From positions 6,358,501-6,422,500 of the forward strand of contig NC_058063.1 in assembly GCF_020085105.1 (NCBI RefSeq): 64,000 nucleotides of DNA. The letters are read 5' to 3'. Source of the DNA: Siniperca chuatsi. Lineage: Eukaryota; Chordata; Actinopteri; Centrarchiformes; Sinipercidae. This document shows, in pieces, positions 35,181-46,730 of the stretch. Each line of letters opens with the position of its first letter. Within the stretch, counting starts at the first letter, position 1. Under the pieces are notes generated by a model. That model was not told where the DNA came from. It saw nothing but the letters and a program-made list of their open reading frames with translations, and ran no database searches. The translations under genes were made by a program, and so were the position numbers.

Positions 35181-35772
35181 TCACAACTCTGCCTCGTCTG
35201 GTAGTGTACTGCCCAGCAGCTGAGCTGGTGAAAGGCCTACTGACTCCAATGGCGTTGTTCTGTAGTCAAGCAGTGCAAGGTGTTTGTCTGGTGCCTTACA
35301 CCAAAGTTTCTTAACAGTCTGGACTGCGCGCTCTGCCTCACCATTGGAGTGTGGCATATGATGGGGATGATGTTTTGTGAATGATTCCATACCTTTGATA
35401 GAAATCCTTAAACTCATCCGCAGAATATTGTGGACCATTGTCTGTTCGAAGGATGGTGGTGATTCCATGTCTGTTGAATTGAGCCTTGAGCTTTTCTATG
35501 ACAGCACGACAATGTAAGTCCTTCAGCTTATCCACTTCAATGAATTTTGAGAAGTAATCCACCAGTAGAACATAGTGGTTTCCTTCAAACTCAAACAGGT
35601 CAGAAGCTACTTTTTCGAAAGGAAGATCGGGTGTTTCTGTTGGTTTGAGTGGCTGTCTCAGCAACCAGTTTTGAAAGTCTGCACACTTGCTGCAGTTCTT
35701 CACCATCTGCTCAATTTCAGAACTCATGCCTGGCCAGTATAGGACTTCGCGAGCTCTCTGCTTGCTCATCAC
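35181..35772 (-). CDS. Gypsy integrase, frameshifted
   Basis: Two overlapping frames (35338-35772 and 35181-35468) together give an integrase core. They include a CSKC zinc-binding remnant, SDLFEFEGNHYVLLVDYFSK with the first Asp, LRTDNGPQYSADEF with the second, and NGEAERAVQ with the Glu. A frameshift near 35380 lies between the second Asp and the Glu. It would insert element cDNA if intact, but is inactive as it stands. Confidence 0.85.
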
Positions 35773-36580
35773 TATTCCTAAGTGAGACTGATGTAAGCTT
35801 CAGCACATGTTCTCGCATGGAAGGGGGTACAACTATACACAGGCCTTTATAGATAACACCATCTGCAACGACAAGTTGGCTTCGTGAGTCCCAAAATTGC
35901 TGTACTGCATTAGGCACATCACGCCTGTGGTCTGGCCAGCCTTGTCGGACTGTTTGTTGAAGACAGCTGAGCTCCTTGTTTGTGCAGTCCTGGAGCTCTG
36001 AATATTTCTGCTCACTGACTGAAACAAAGTTGAGCATGGAGACACACTCGAAGCCTTCCATCTCTGGCTTGTTTACGGGGAACTGAGCTCTAGATAGTGT
36101 GTCAGGCAATTCCATATCCTTTCCTTGTCTGTACTTAACAGTCAGATCATACCACTGCAGGTGGAGGCGCATTCTCTGTATACGCATGGGGGTAGAAAGC
36201 AGCGGCTTTCTGAAAATATCTTCCAGAGGCTTGTGGTCATTGTACACTGTGACATGGTTTCCAAAAATGTAATTGTGGAACTTGACACACGCGTGAACTA
36301 TTGAGAGCATCTCTTTCTCAATTTGCGCATAGCGCGTTTCCGTATCTGTCAGTGACTTGGACGAGAAAGCAACTGGATGACCGTCCTGTAGTAAAACAGC
36401 ACAGAGGCCTTTGCTGCTGGCATCACAGAAGATCTCTACAGGCTTGGACAGATCAAAGAACTGTAACACAGGGGACTTTGTGCATAGGTCCTTGAGTTTG
36501 ACAAAGACTTGTTGTTGTGCTGGTTGCCATGAAAATTCAACATCTGCTTTCAGGAGCTGTCTTCTTCGCGTCCACTTCAC
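35717..36580 (-). CDS. Gypsy RNase H domain and connector
   Basis: Open for 287 codons. EIFCDASSKGLCAVLLQDG, AFSSKSLTDTE, then HKPLEDIFRKPL and PDTLSRAQF are typical of Ty3/Gypsy RNase H. The N-terminus overlaps the end of the reverse-transcriptase frame and is joined to it by a frameshift near 36570. Confidence 0.85.
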   Translation of the reverse strand: MKWTRRRQLLKADVEFSWQPAQQQVFVKLKDLCTKSPVLQFFDLSKPVEIFCDASSKGLCAVLLQDGHPVAFSSKSLTDTETRYAQIEKEMLSIVHACVKFHNYIFGNHVTVYNDHKPLEDIFRKPLLSTPMRIQRMRLHLQWYDLTVKYRQGKDMELPDTLSRAQFPVNKPEMEGFECVSMLNFVSVSEQKYSELQDCTNKELSCLQQTVRQGWPDHRRDVPNAVQQFWDSRSQLVVADGVIYKGLCIVVPPSMREHVLKLTSVSLRNSDEQAESSRSPILARHEF

Positions 36581-37346
36581 TGAGATTTGGCAGGAATTTC
36601 GACAGATAGGTGACGAAACCTAGGAAGTGACGAACACCATCCTTGTCTGTTGGTGTTGGCATGGACTTGACAGCCTCTATTTTCTCTGCGTCTGCCTTAA
36701 GACTATCTGATATTATCAGGTGTCCAACGTAGGGTACAGAAGATTGCTTGATGTGGCATTTGTCGAAATTGAGGCTCAGATTGTAACTTGTTGCTCTCTG
36801 AATTACTTTGCGAAGGATCTCATCATGTTCCTTTACTGACGGTGCTGCGATGAGAATGCCGCTGATGCCCTCGAGCATCTCATCCATAATACGCTGGAAG
36901 ATGTTCGGTGCACATTTCAGGCCAAAAGGAAGCCTGAGCCACCTAAATCTCCTAATGGGCGTGTTAAAGGTTGTCAAAAATGATGATGCTTCATCTAGCT
37001 CTATTTGCAGGAAGCCAGATTTTGCATCCAAGACTGAGAAGACTTTAGCACCAGGCATTGCGGAGACTACCTCTTCGATGGTACGCATTGGGTAATGTTC
37101 CCTCTTTATGACTTTATTTAAATCACTCAGGTCAATGCAAATCCTTATCTTTCCATTATGGACAGCTGCTACCATTGAACTCACCCACTCGGTGGGTTGG
37201 CTGACTTTTGTGATGTGTCCATCGTTAACCATCTCATGTAGTTTCTCTATTATTTTCTTTTTCAGTGCAGCTGGTTGACGGCGGACAGGATGACCTTTTG
37301 CATCAGAATCGATTTTTAATTGTGTATTTGCCTGGTAAAGTTCCAC
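36537..37346 (-). CDS. Gypsy reverse transcriptase lacking catalytic box
   Basis: Finger and palm segments are clear: RICIDLSDLNKVIKREHYPM, FSVLDAKSGFLQIELD with the first catalytic Asp, and LRLPFGLKCAPNIFQRIMDE. After EMLEGISG the frame passes directly into ILIAAPSVKEHDE, so the segment that normally holds the xxDD catalytic pair is missing in frame (near 36853-36860). The enzyme cannot be active. The protein then runs into the RNase H frame by a frameshift. Confidence 0.85.
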   Translation of the reverse strand: MELYQANTQLKIDSDAKGHPVRRQPAALKKKIIEKLHEMVNDGHITKVSQPTEWVSSMVAAVHNGKIRICIDLSDLNKVIKREHYPMRTIEEVVSAMPGAKVFSVLDAKSGFLQIELDEASSFLTTFNTPIRRFRWLRLPFGLKCAPNIFQRIMDEMLEGISGILIAAPSVKEHDEILRKVIQRATSYNLSLNFDKCHIKQSSVPYVGHLIISDSLKADAEKIEAVKSMPTPTDKDGVRHFLGFVTYLSKFLPNLSEVDAKKTAPESRC

Positions 37347-38586
37347 TAGTGCGAGTCAGCTCTGGATAATCATCTAGCCCAGCTGGCACATTTTGTTTTG
37401 TTGTGTGACTGGAATGTGTCTTATTTTCTTTCTTAGTAGACTGCAATGCATCAAGCTGCATAACTAAGCCTAAGGCTTCCGCTTTTGCACCACTGAGCAC
37501 ATTTTCTTGAGAAATGTCCACAATCTCAAATTCTGTTAATACCTCTGTGTCCTTGTATTTAGCCAGAATGTCAACTGCAGCTATAGGCTTCAACTTGTGG
37601 TTAGAGTAGGACTTCAGCACTCGATTAGAGCACTTAAGCTCACCGTCGTGCGGGAGTGGCTGACAACTACTTAAAGTCAATGTGTTACATCTTGCACCAG
37701 TATCAATTCTGAATGGCACCTTTTGAGACAGAATTTCAATGTCTGCTGTCCATTTGTCATCACTGTGGTCATCTGTTTGTGTGACATTTATGCTCAGCAT
37801 CTCCTCATCTTCTGATTCTGATTGCAGCTGCACACTGACTGCGTTTACTGATCTTTTGCGGCATACTGCCACCCAGTGGTTTGGTTTATGACAGTATGAG
37901 CATACAGAGCCTTTTGCTGGACATTTTCCTTGATTCCACTTATGTTGTTGGTCCTTGCCGCAACTTGGGCAGTTTTTTGTTGTTGTTTTCTTGTTTGCAG
38001 TTTGGTATTTTTCTTTCACCTTTACTGCTTGCACTTGAGATTCTTCTTCTCTGACTATTTTAATTTGCTTCTGTGACAGTTCAAACTGCTGGGCAATTTC
38101 AATTGCTTTTGGTAACGTCAAATCTTCCCCTCTGTCTAACAGTCTCTCTTGGACGCACTTTTCTCTGACACCCGCTATTATCGCATCGATCAACATATCA
38201 TCCGGATCGCCATACTCACAATCCATTAGTAGAAGTCTCAAATCCTTCACAAAGTGATCAAAACCTTCCATGACTCCTTGTTTTCTTTGTTTAAAGCGGT
38301 GTCTGGCTGTTCTCTTATTTTTCCTTGGCCTTATATAGTTGGCGAACTTGTCCAGGACTTTAGACGGGTCATCTTTCTCACCTTCGCCCCATTGCAGCGT
38401 CTTATATATCTCTCTGCCCTGCTCGCCGATCCACGTACCCAGCCAGCCTGCACGCTGTTTTGCCATTTGCTCCGATAGTGGGCCATCAAAAATGAATGTG
38501 GCGTGGCTCTGAAATCTTTCGAACTCTTGGTACAGATCTGGAGCATCCCAGTCGATCTTAGGGTGATCAAACTGTGATGATGCCAT
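37303..38586 (-). CDS. Gypsy Gag and protease
   Basis: 427 codons open from ATG. The N-terminal capsid-like part has FQSHATFIFDGPLS. Then comes a cysteine-rich region (CPSCGKDQQHKW and CSYCHKPNHWVAVC, the latter a CX2CX4HX4C knuckle), then a protease with FRIDTGARCNTL (DTGA active site). It ends where a one-base shift separates it from reverse transcriptase near 37330. Confidence 0.88.
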   Translation of the reverse strand: MASSQFDHPKIDWDAPDLYQEFERFQSHATFIFDGPLSEQMAKQRAGWLGTWIGEQGREIYKTLQWGEGEKDDPSKVLDKFANYIRPRKNKRTARHRFKQRKQGVMEGFDHFVKDLRLLLMDCEYGDPDDMLIDAIIAGVREKCVQERLLDRGEDLTLPKAIEIAQQFELSQKQIKIVREEESQVQAVKVKEKYQTANKKTTTKNCPSCGKDQQHKWNQGKCPAKGSVCSYCHKPNHWVAVCRKRSVNAVSVQLQSESEDEEMLSINVTQTDDHSDDKWTADIEILSQKVPFRIDTGARCNTLTLSSCQPLPHDGELKCSNRVLKSYSNHKLKPIAAVDILAKYKDTEVLTEFEIVDISQENVLSGAKAEALGLVMQLDALQSTKKENKTHSSHTTKQNVPAGLDDYPELTRTSGTLPGKYTIKNRF

Positions 38587-38626
38587 ACTTTGCTCATTAT
38601 CTGTTCCAGACAGACTTCTGGCACCA

Positions 38627-38782
38627 CGTAAAGTAATGTGACTGACACAGAGCTTCAGTAACGAGCCATACTCAGTTTACTCGGAACTGCAGTGCATAGA
38701 CAAAGTAGGAGGAGTCATAGCATCGACTACGGAGGCCGGAGAGACACTTAAAGAAACATTGTCAAAATAACAATACATTACA
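38627..38782 (-). repeat. Gypsy 5' LTR
   Basis: A short LTR of 156 bp, bounded on the outside by target duplication CCTTG and inside by the TGG primer-site-like sequence. Confidence 0.75.
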
Positions 38783-39236
38783 CCTTGAACCTTTAAATAT
38801 GTCGCTCTGACAATTACTGGGTATCTGTTTATGTAAAATCCACAAAAATACAACCCGGAGTCAGAAAAATCCACATGATTGATTTTGATGGAGACAGTGG
38901 AGATGTTGGATGTCATTTCAAATGTGCCATTTTTAACTCCTTTGCAGAATGAAGCAGACTCAATAGAATTGTACATGGAGGAAATACATCGGGGCTGATT
39001 TCTGGAAAAGGTGGAGCAGTGTGACTTCCTCACCAGACTGGACCTCCACAGTCTGAGACTCAGAAACTGAGACAGAGATCCAGCCTGATGTAAAAAGCAG
39101 AGAGATTTAGTTCTCAGCTGATAATGCAACAAACTAAACACAAGTTAGCCATGAAGTACATTTTCAAAGTAATTCAATGTGAATACTTACTGAGGCTGCA
39201 GAGAAGTAAAGCTGTTATCATAGTAAAGCTCATCAT

Positions 39237-39984
39237 TGTGTGTATGATTGTCGTACTGCAATGGAGCTTAAAATCACTGAGCTCCAGGAAGGAGATTTGA
39301 AGAGGAAGGTAAGTTTTTCTATGTTTATATTGTCAATCACTGACCACACAATAAGCTGCCATACCACTCACACATAGTGTGGTTTATTTACGTGGCAGCA
39401 CGAGCAGCGATATGCCAGTTTGGCTGACCTTCGGGTGTACTTTGCCTGCCTTTTTGGTATTTTATTACTCATTGCAGCGCACATGGTGTAAACGTAGAAG
39501 GATAGACATGAACAGATAAGAGTTGCATTCACACACAAGTTGAGGTGTACAGCAGGTATCTTGGTTGAAAATTGAGAATAAGACTGAGAACAGACAACCG
39601 AGAACGAAATGTTATTCTGGGGCAACGCTACTTATTATGTTGTGGACCAAACTCTACACTGAACAATTGAAATTGATCTTCTTATTAACTTCCGGTAAGA
39701 ACGCCACAAAGCCTATATCAAAAATACAGGAAGGGTTAAGGAACTCAATTGCAGATAGATCCAGGCCTTTATTCGAAACAGGTTTAGAGACATGCCTTTA
39801 TTACCAATTTCCCCCATTTTCCCTTTTAAGTTTGATCACATCTTAGAAAAACTTCTCCTTGTTTGCTGATTTGCTATTGTTTTAATTTGCTGTTGATGCT
39901 GTTTGTTGCAATGCATACTCAAAATTTCCTCCATGTTGATGAATTCAGGATTCAGTTTGACGAGTCTCTTGCTGTATCACCTTC
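39237..39984. other. Upstream of H2, no gene recognised
   Basis: Includes the region just 5' of the H2 signal exon (a GCTCCAGGAAGGAGATTTG stretch near 39280 may be a decayed promoter). Otherwise nothing was recognised. Confidence 0.4.
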
Positions 39985-42633
39985 TTGAAGACTCAGCTGT
40001 TTCTGTTCAGACAGAATCAGCTGTTTGGGAAATGGAAGAGAAGAAGCTTGAGTATTGTCACAGACACGCCAGGCTCCACAACACCACAACCACAATGCAT
40101 TCCCTCACCTGAATTCTAATCAGAACACCTGTTACCAATCACACACCTGATCTTCATCTGCAACAATCCAGCCCCAGTACAAAAGCACACCACTCACCTC
40201 AGCCAGTGTCCGGTCTCATTTGCAACAAGGACAATAATCCCGATCCTGCACAACTACGTCGCTGACTCAAAACCTATGCAAAAAGTGATTTCCCTTCTCC
40301 TGAGCTCCCGATTCCTGCCCTGTGTTCCTCCTGTCTCCAGTGTGTGTCAGCATCAGATCTCCAACCCCGCTAGCAAAGGACAGCATCAGTAACCATTCCA
40401 CATAATTCTACTCACTGCTTGTGTACATCCTGTGAAATAAAATCCATCTGTGTCTCCATCTTGGTGTCTCCGGCCTACTCTGTCCATAACAAGTATGTTG
40501 TCCACACACTAATGGGAGGCTCTTATAGAGTCATTTGAGGGCCTTAATGGAGTCTAGTTAACTCTTTACAGTTAAATCCCAATATCTTGCTGGATCACCA
40601 GGGAGACAAGTGTTACAGAAAGCACATAGATGCCATCTGCCTGGGCAGCCATGTGAAGCATGATAACTGTTTCACATGTGGAAAATACAAAACACAGTAT
40701 TTCAAATCTGATCACAAGTAGTTATTAGACTGCTACTAAATACCACATCACTACTAACCAGTTACACGCTGCTGTCTGCTCCTGTAACCAACTCAGTAAA
40801 TAATAATAATTCAGTTTACAGAGGAAGACACTGTCATCTGGCTGTACAAGTACGAAGCTGCACAAGGCCTGTTTTCTGCAAGCAGGGTGCTGATGTATAA
40901 AGGTGAAAGGAACAGAGTGTGAGGAAACTGGTTAGTGTGGTCTGTAAAGAAGGTGATGGTTTGAGAAGAAATGGATTTACTGCTGACGGGATTTGCATTT
41001 CTACATATACAAAAAAATGTCACATTTTAAAATAAATTATCAAAGCTTTTTTATGATCATAGTACAGCTTTTGTTGCATGTGGTTTCATTGCAGAGAGCT
41101 AAAGGCAAGTCCTCCTGTGGCTTTCGGTTTGATAGAGTGTTTTCAGCACGGTGGAAAATGAAGGGGGGGAGGGTACAAGTCATGTTGGCCAACACAGCCA
41201 GGACGGAAAGCTTTGACTTTTTATTTTTCATATACACATTCACTATGTCAGACAATTATAAACTTAATAAAAGTCAGTATCCAGTCAAACAGAGAAAAAA
41301 TGTCTTGTGGAAACATTTTCTACATTAGTTAATGTTTTATTCTAAACATATAATGTGTACGTCACTTTCTCCTCCCTCCCTGTAGACTCTCCCTAATGTA
41401 GAGGCCCATCACTTCGTCAAGGAAATTAACCCAGTATTCTCCGCTTCATATCAGGTTATATTTGACAAGGATTTGACTTTATTCTCACAGAGCTTTGCTC
41501 TAACAGGCCTCAATCTTCAGCTCAGTTGTGCTCACACCACACTGTGCTTTCTCTTCCCATTAAACAAGTGATGTGTATGTCATCAGTGTCCTTTGCTGGC
41601 TCCTCCCCCATCAAACGATAAACATGTTTTAATTTTTCATCTTTAGATCACGATCAACAATAAACATTATAAATAAGACAGAGACTAAGAGCAGGAGAGA
41701 AAGAACCATGTGAGAATCAAAACTAGTACTACCACTAGCAATACAATAATATATTTACCTTAATGTTGAATCTTTTTCACAAAATTCACAGGTCAAACAC
41801 TGTTTTCTTCTCCTTTTTATGACGTGTTGAGTCATAATGGTTTTAACTCTCTCCTTAACTCTCTCCTTTTACATGCTGTTTGTGTTTTTGATCATATTGT
41901 TATACATTAAGACTGCCAGGAGAGAGAAAACAGATGCTGGTATGTTCAGGATACCAGTTACTTTTTTCAGCCGTCATGTTTGTGCTATAGTGAAAATAAT
42001 TCACTGACCAGCATTAGAAACTTGATAGATGAGAGTGTGACCTGAAACTATGGCTGAGTATGTTAATGCAGATGTGTATTCTGGAGAAGAAGTTTCTTGA
42101 AGTTTGAAGGCAGATGTCGATGTAGCTTGTGAAGGTAAAGTAGTTAAATATGTTTGTGTAAAGTTGAGATTGACTGACATCTTTTTCAAAGTAACATCAC
42201 TCTTGGTTTTTGAAAACAGCAAGTTATTTGATATTTGTGTTCAAGGCTGAAATCTTATTGGTGGAGACTTTATTTTTCACTCATACAGACAATGTTTGTC
42301 ACCGCAGGGTGATATTATTTGCTCAAACTCAAGTGGGCCAGTTTTCACAGTTTCTTTTTTTACTTTGCTACAAAGCTTTGTCTTTAAAGGCCTCGTGACT
42401 TTCACGTCAGTTGTGCTCAGACCGCACTGTGCTGCCTCTTCCTGTGAAGTGATGTGTATCTCACTCACGCCTTCCTCCCCCTGACTGTCAAACTTACTCA
42501 CAGGACGAATCAAATGGTCTGCCATCAGTGTCCTTTGTGGCTCCTCCTCATCAAACATCAAATATGTCCTTGTTCTGCTAAGATGAAGATCGAGGACAGA
42601 CAAAATAAGAAAGACAGAGACTTTGGCTGAGAG
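39985..42633. repeat. Anonymous cassette, copy 2
   Basis: Collinear with 55641-58792 and, from about 41185, with 2691-4597. It has two copies of the short repeated motif (near 41505-41585 and 42400-42490). No domain-bearing gene was recognised. Confidence 0.7.
40056..40491 (+). mobile_element. Solo LTR with AGTAT target duplication
   Basis: TGTCACAG...CATAACA, flanked by AGTAT (40051-40055 and 40492-40496). The other cassette copy has the uninterrupted site at 55725-55729. Same LTR family as 51583-52137 and related to 49077-49452. AATAAA lies near 40435. Confidence 0.85.
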
Positions 42634-43309
42634 TGTCATAGATTGAGGTTTTGCCCTGTTTCCTGTTTTATTTTGTAGTGTGCTCCTCTCCTCGTGTGTC
42701 TTATATGTTTTACTTCCTGTCTTTGTTTGCTTTCCCTCCGGTTTAGATTGTTGGCCCCACCTTGATTGTTTGCACCTGTGTCTCGTTGTCGCCCTTACCT
42801 CAGTGTATTTAGTCCGGGGCTTTTCGTTTGTTCATTGTTGGGTTGTTGCCCTTGTCATGTGCATTTTGGTTGTGCTTTGTTCCTGTGTCATGCGTCCTGG
42901 CTTTTGGTTTCCTGTAAGATCTGTTGTACTGACTTAATTTCCTTGTACCTTTCCTGAATTGTGGACTTTTGTATTTTGCCTGCTTCCTGTCGGATTTTGT
43001 TTGCTTGTTGGACTTGTTCCCTGTTATTTGACCACTGCCTGCTTTAGGCCCGTGGTCGTTCCTTGCCGTTGGTCGCGGCCTCCATGTTCTCTCCCTTGTC
43101 TGCAAAGCTGCTTCCCTGTTCTGCCTGCCCTGCTACATGAGCCAAGCCAGAACCTACACTCTGCATTTCCGTCCCCAGAGCCTCGCCGCTCTAGAAGAAC
43201 TCAGATACCCCAGTGTTTGCTTGCAGTATATAATAAAAACGGATCCTACCTCATCCAAATACCACTTCATTTTGTTCTGAATTTGGGTACTTAAATCGTG
43301 CACATAACA
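42634..43309 (+). mobile_element. Solo LTR, second copy of the 4603-5203 insertion
   Basis: Same site and flank (GAGAG) as the first copy, with small insertions (for example near 42838-42855 and 43110-43165). Confidence 0.75.
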
Positions 43310-43394
43310 GAGAGAATGCACACTGACCATGGATATATGAAGTTTATTAAAATGTCCTTCTGCTGGGTGGCGGCAGTTTAATATGATAATCATC

Positions 43395-43547
43395 AGTTAG
43401 ACTCAGAGTTGCAGTTCCAGTTTCTTCCTGCTGGCAGCATAAATAACATGAGCTTCCACTTCCCTCTCTGATGCAGGCCTCCTGCTTCTTATTGCTGTTT
43501 TAATACAAAGTCAGTGCTGAATCCTTCAGATCATCAGAGTCCAGATT
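43395..43547 (-). pseudogene. Orphan type-2 tail exon with early stop
   Basis: Acceptor TTTAGAG and NLDSDDLKDSALTLY read normally, then a small change gives TAA at 43500-43502. Downstream homology continues to the GCCAGCAGGAAG segment. It lies 1.7 kb downstream of copy E. Confidence 0.7.
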
Positions 43548-45225
43548 CTCTAAACAAAAGTATTTACAGTCTTACATCTTACAGAGCTGAGTCTGATAAA
43601 GTAGACTAGTGATAAATACAATCTGTTATGTTGTACTCTGTTATTGATGTTATTTTTTACAGTCCTACACACATTAGAATCTAAGATATAAAGACGCCGA
43701 CCCCTGTGCGACTGGCCTTAAAGCCTGGGCTGAGCTGCCTTAAGATGTTGTTTGACACATCCTGATGAAGAGAGATGGGAAAGTAGAGACCAAATGATGA
43801 AAAAAGACAAACTACTTTTGTTTCATGTGGACATGACTGATATAATGTTTCAACCACAGACGGTCTTCATCAGGTAAAAGTAAAGGAGTGAACACACCTG
43901 TGTTTAATAGGCAATTAATGATGAGACGTCACAGCATTTTCTCCTAATAAGTCCAAATGAGTCATCTGATATGAGACATTTTCAGAAAGATAAGAAACTG
44001 ATTTGGCCATTTCTCTAATCTTATTGCCGTCATGTGATTGGATGTGGGGGACTCACACCTGATCTGTGGCAATTTGTGATGGGAACTGGGACTTGGGACA
44101 TCTGTACTTAAATGATCAAAGTTTAAGGAGTTTAAGAGTGTCAACACTGTAACATGTTGACACTCTTTATGTTTCCTTTTTGACATATCAGACACGGCCT
44201 ATTATGCACATGCACATGATTTGCATCCCGTGATTTATTTACCAACTCATAATATAATATAGAAGACCACAAGCAAGGAATGTAATTTATACTGTAAACA
44301 TTGTCCTGATGTATGTGTGGCAGGTTACCTAACCAGGACATGATGACTTTCATCACAAATAAATACAGGTGAATGGTGCTGGGACCCCTGAAACACTGAA
44401 ATAAAATAACATTCACTGACTGCAGAGTTTTCTTGCCTGCAGTGGGCAACATCAGCATTACCACATCTTGTCATGCACTGATCGTGGTTTTAGAGGTGAT
44501 CATTGTTTTGTCTTCTCAGAAGGTAAACTCTTTTCATCTTTTTTACCTTCGATCTCTGTGAGAACAGTGCAGTCACATTGCAGCACTCCCTCACCCCATC
44601 TGAATGCTAGAAGTTGCAACTGTCCTTTAAAATACAGGTGTTGTTCCTGAGAGAATAATTTCCCAGATAAATGGGTCCTAACAGCTTCGTTAGGATCTGT
44701 GCTGCAGCATGGTGTCTTCAAGTGCTACACAAGTCTGTCAGCAACACGGCCCATATCTGAGATAAAGCAAATCATATTAACAATGATATTCTCTTTTGTG
44801 TGTTTTGTGGCTCCATTGTGAAAGAAACACACTGGAGAAAACAGAACCCAGCTGAAGGTCAGTCTTCCTGTGGTCAAGACTTGTCTTTAGGCTGATTCAG
44901 TTTTCTTACCACACATAGATGTTCTTTTAAAAAAACACAACCAGGGTGTAAAACTGGATGGCTGCGGTATTTTTCTTCCCCATACCAGTATAGACACACT
45001 GTTTATTAAGTCAGCATTTAAAATATCCACTTTCTGTGTTGATGTACTCTAATTACGTCTTTGAAAGAGGGATAATAATTAAAACTCAGCACTAGAAAGA
45101 AGACTGCACTTTTTTTGTCTGCTGTTAAGTCCTGCTGTCCACCACACACACAAAAGCACAACGGCAGATTAATATGATAAAGCATCAGTTCCACTCTGAA
45201 CAGCATTCCTTGTTGCCTCCTGAGC
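43548..45225. repeat. 3' flank of copy E
   Basis: Direct copy of parts of 5480-8234 and the inverse of 27034-29089. It contains the CTGATGA...GAAAC-like segment on the minus strand at 43848-43873. No gene was recognised. Confidence 0.65.
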
Positions 45226-46651
45226 CTATCTAGTAGCAGAATACACAACATTCGGCTCCACTTCTCTTCTTCTTCCTTTTGGACAGAAATTCACAGCAGC
45301 GTAGTTCAGCTCATCAGAGCCCAGATTCTGTTAAAAAGAATATTTACAGTCACTTATATTACCCCGCTGATATTTAGAGAAAAACTAAGCAATGACTGGA
45401 TATAATTTTAAATTATAAAACAAATAAAAGTAAATTATAACACTTGGTTCACCTCACGCTGTTGTGGATTCTGTTCTTCACTGGCAGCTAAATGACAGAA
45501 ACAATACTTCGAATCAGGTGAAGAACATGAAAATTTGTACTCTTTCAACAAGTGAAAAAACAAAAAACAAACGCAACATAGAAAGAGTAGCTTTAAAAAA
45601 AGTACCTGTCTGATGTTTCCTGTTTTTAGCAACCAGACCAACGACAACCATTATGAGAAAAACAGTCAGACCGCCCAGGATCACACTCATCAACATTGTT
45701 ATTCTGTCACACTCTGCTAAAAGAAAGATAATATAATTAGACTCTATTTTCCCTTTGCTGGTTTGAGAACTGCTAACATTAAACTGACAAAAGTTAAGTT
45801 AGCCATACTGTTTTTATCTTAAGACGACTAGAAGTGAAACTGGACAACGAAATAAATCTTAAAGAGAATCTTACTTTTAGACTTTCTGTCAACGTCTTCA
45901 TGAGATTCATCACTGCCTTTTAACGAAATGAAGATACATTTAATCTTGATTTTACTTTGAAAAAATTGTGTCACACTCCTTTGTTATGACAATAATTGAA
46001 GAGCCACACATGTTCTAATAGGGCAATTATTAAATTAGCAAACACAGACAGACATAACAGAAGAATTGATAAAACAGGATTTTATAATAATCTTACCTTC
46101 AACATTTAAATGTATCACACTTAAAATTGTCCGTCCTGCTGCGTAAAATCCACAGAAATACAGCCCAGAGTCAGAAAAATCCACTGTCCAAATTTTAAGA
46201 GAGACAGTGGAGGTGTTGGATCCCATTTCAAATCTTCCACTTTTAAATCCATCAAAGTAGACAGGACTGCTGGTAGATCTGGTCATAGAGGAAATTGAGC
46301 TGGCCTTGGTTCTGTTGACCACTCTGAACCATAATGCCACAGAGTCAGATTTGGACGTCTTAGAGCACAGCAGCGTGGCTCCTTCACCAGGCTGGACATT
46401 CACAGTCTGAGACTCAGAAGCTGAGACAGAGATCCAGCCTGAAACAAACAGCAGACGACAGGAGACTTTTTTCAAAGTAACATAAAGAGAAACAATACCT
46501 CATAATTAATGTAATAATAAGTAACTCATTTTAGTTCTGCTGGTTTAGAGAATCCAACAAAGTTTGCAAAGAAGTTGGTGAGAGTTATTCAATGGCAGTA
46601 CTTACTGATGCTGCAGATAATGAAAGGTGTTAACAAGTTAAAGTTCATCAT
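45226..46651 (-). CDS. Inhibitory single V-set Ig receptor, copy E
   Basis: Exons (minus): 46606-46651 signal (MMNFNLLTPFIICSIS), 46097-46438 V, 45875-45916 stalk, 45606-45716 transmembrane, 45453-45487 linker, 45226-45327 tail; 225 residues, all frames open. The V domain has C40, W52 and DSGLYFC, and an NRT sequon. The linker acceptor is TAG rather than CAG. The tail has LNYAAV (ITIM) and VVYSAT. The membrane helix is uncharged. The signal peptide differs at several residues from its paralogs. Its neighbours repeat the order found left of copy A (tail exon, LTR, cassette, H pseudogene), so A and E head equivalent duplicated units. Confidence 0.85.
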
Positions 46652-46730
46652 TGTGTGTATGACTGAAGCTCTGCAAAGTTCGTAAGTCAACTGTGACCAA
46701 GAAGGGTGCTCTCAATGTAAAGAGGCGGGG
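46652..46730 (-). promoter_or_regulatory. Proximal promoter of copy E, Ets site altered
   Basis: GAGGCGGGG (46722-46730) is kept, but the Ets-type site reads CCAAGAAG (46697-46704), losing the GGAA core. Confidence 0.45.

Larger units (their letters stand above)
35030..38782 (-). mobile_element. Gypsy (Ty3-like) retrotransposon, decayed
   Basis: Termini TGTAA...TTACA with a 5-bp target duplication CCTTG (35025-35029 and 38783-38787). Internal order on the minus strand is Gag with zinc-knuckle region, protease, reverse transcriptase, RNase H, integrase, as in Ty3/Gypsy elements. At least four frame breaks separate the domains (near 37330, 36570, 35770 and 35380). Next to the right LTR the minus strand reads TGGTGCCAGAAG, a plausible primer-binding site. 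Confidence 0.9.
34430..39236 (-). pseudogene. H-type Ig receptor pseudogene H2, split by Gypsy
   Basis: Minus strand: signal exon 39191-39236 (MMSFTMITALLLCSL), V exon 38784-39084, then a Gypsy element (35030-38782) inserted at the exon-intron border. Beyond it lie the rest of the intron, a stalk-like remnant near 34866-34900 and a transmembrane exon at 34430-34531 (102 nt, open, phase 1). The V exon has a net loss of 41 nt relative to the 342-nt norm. That removes the first conserved cysteine and tryptophan region and shifts the frame between WISVSVSESQTVEVQ and the later NGTFEM... DSGLYFCGF segment. No tail exon was found. Confidence 0.8.
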
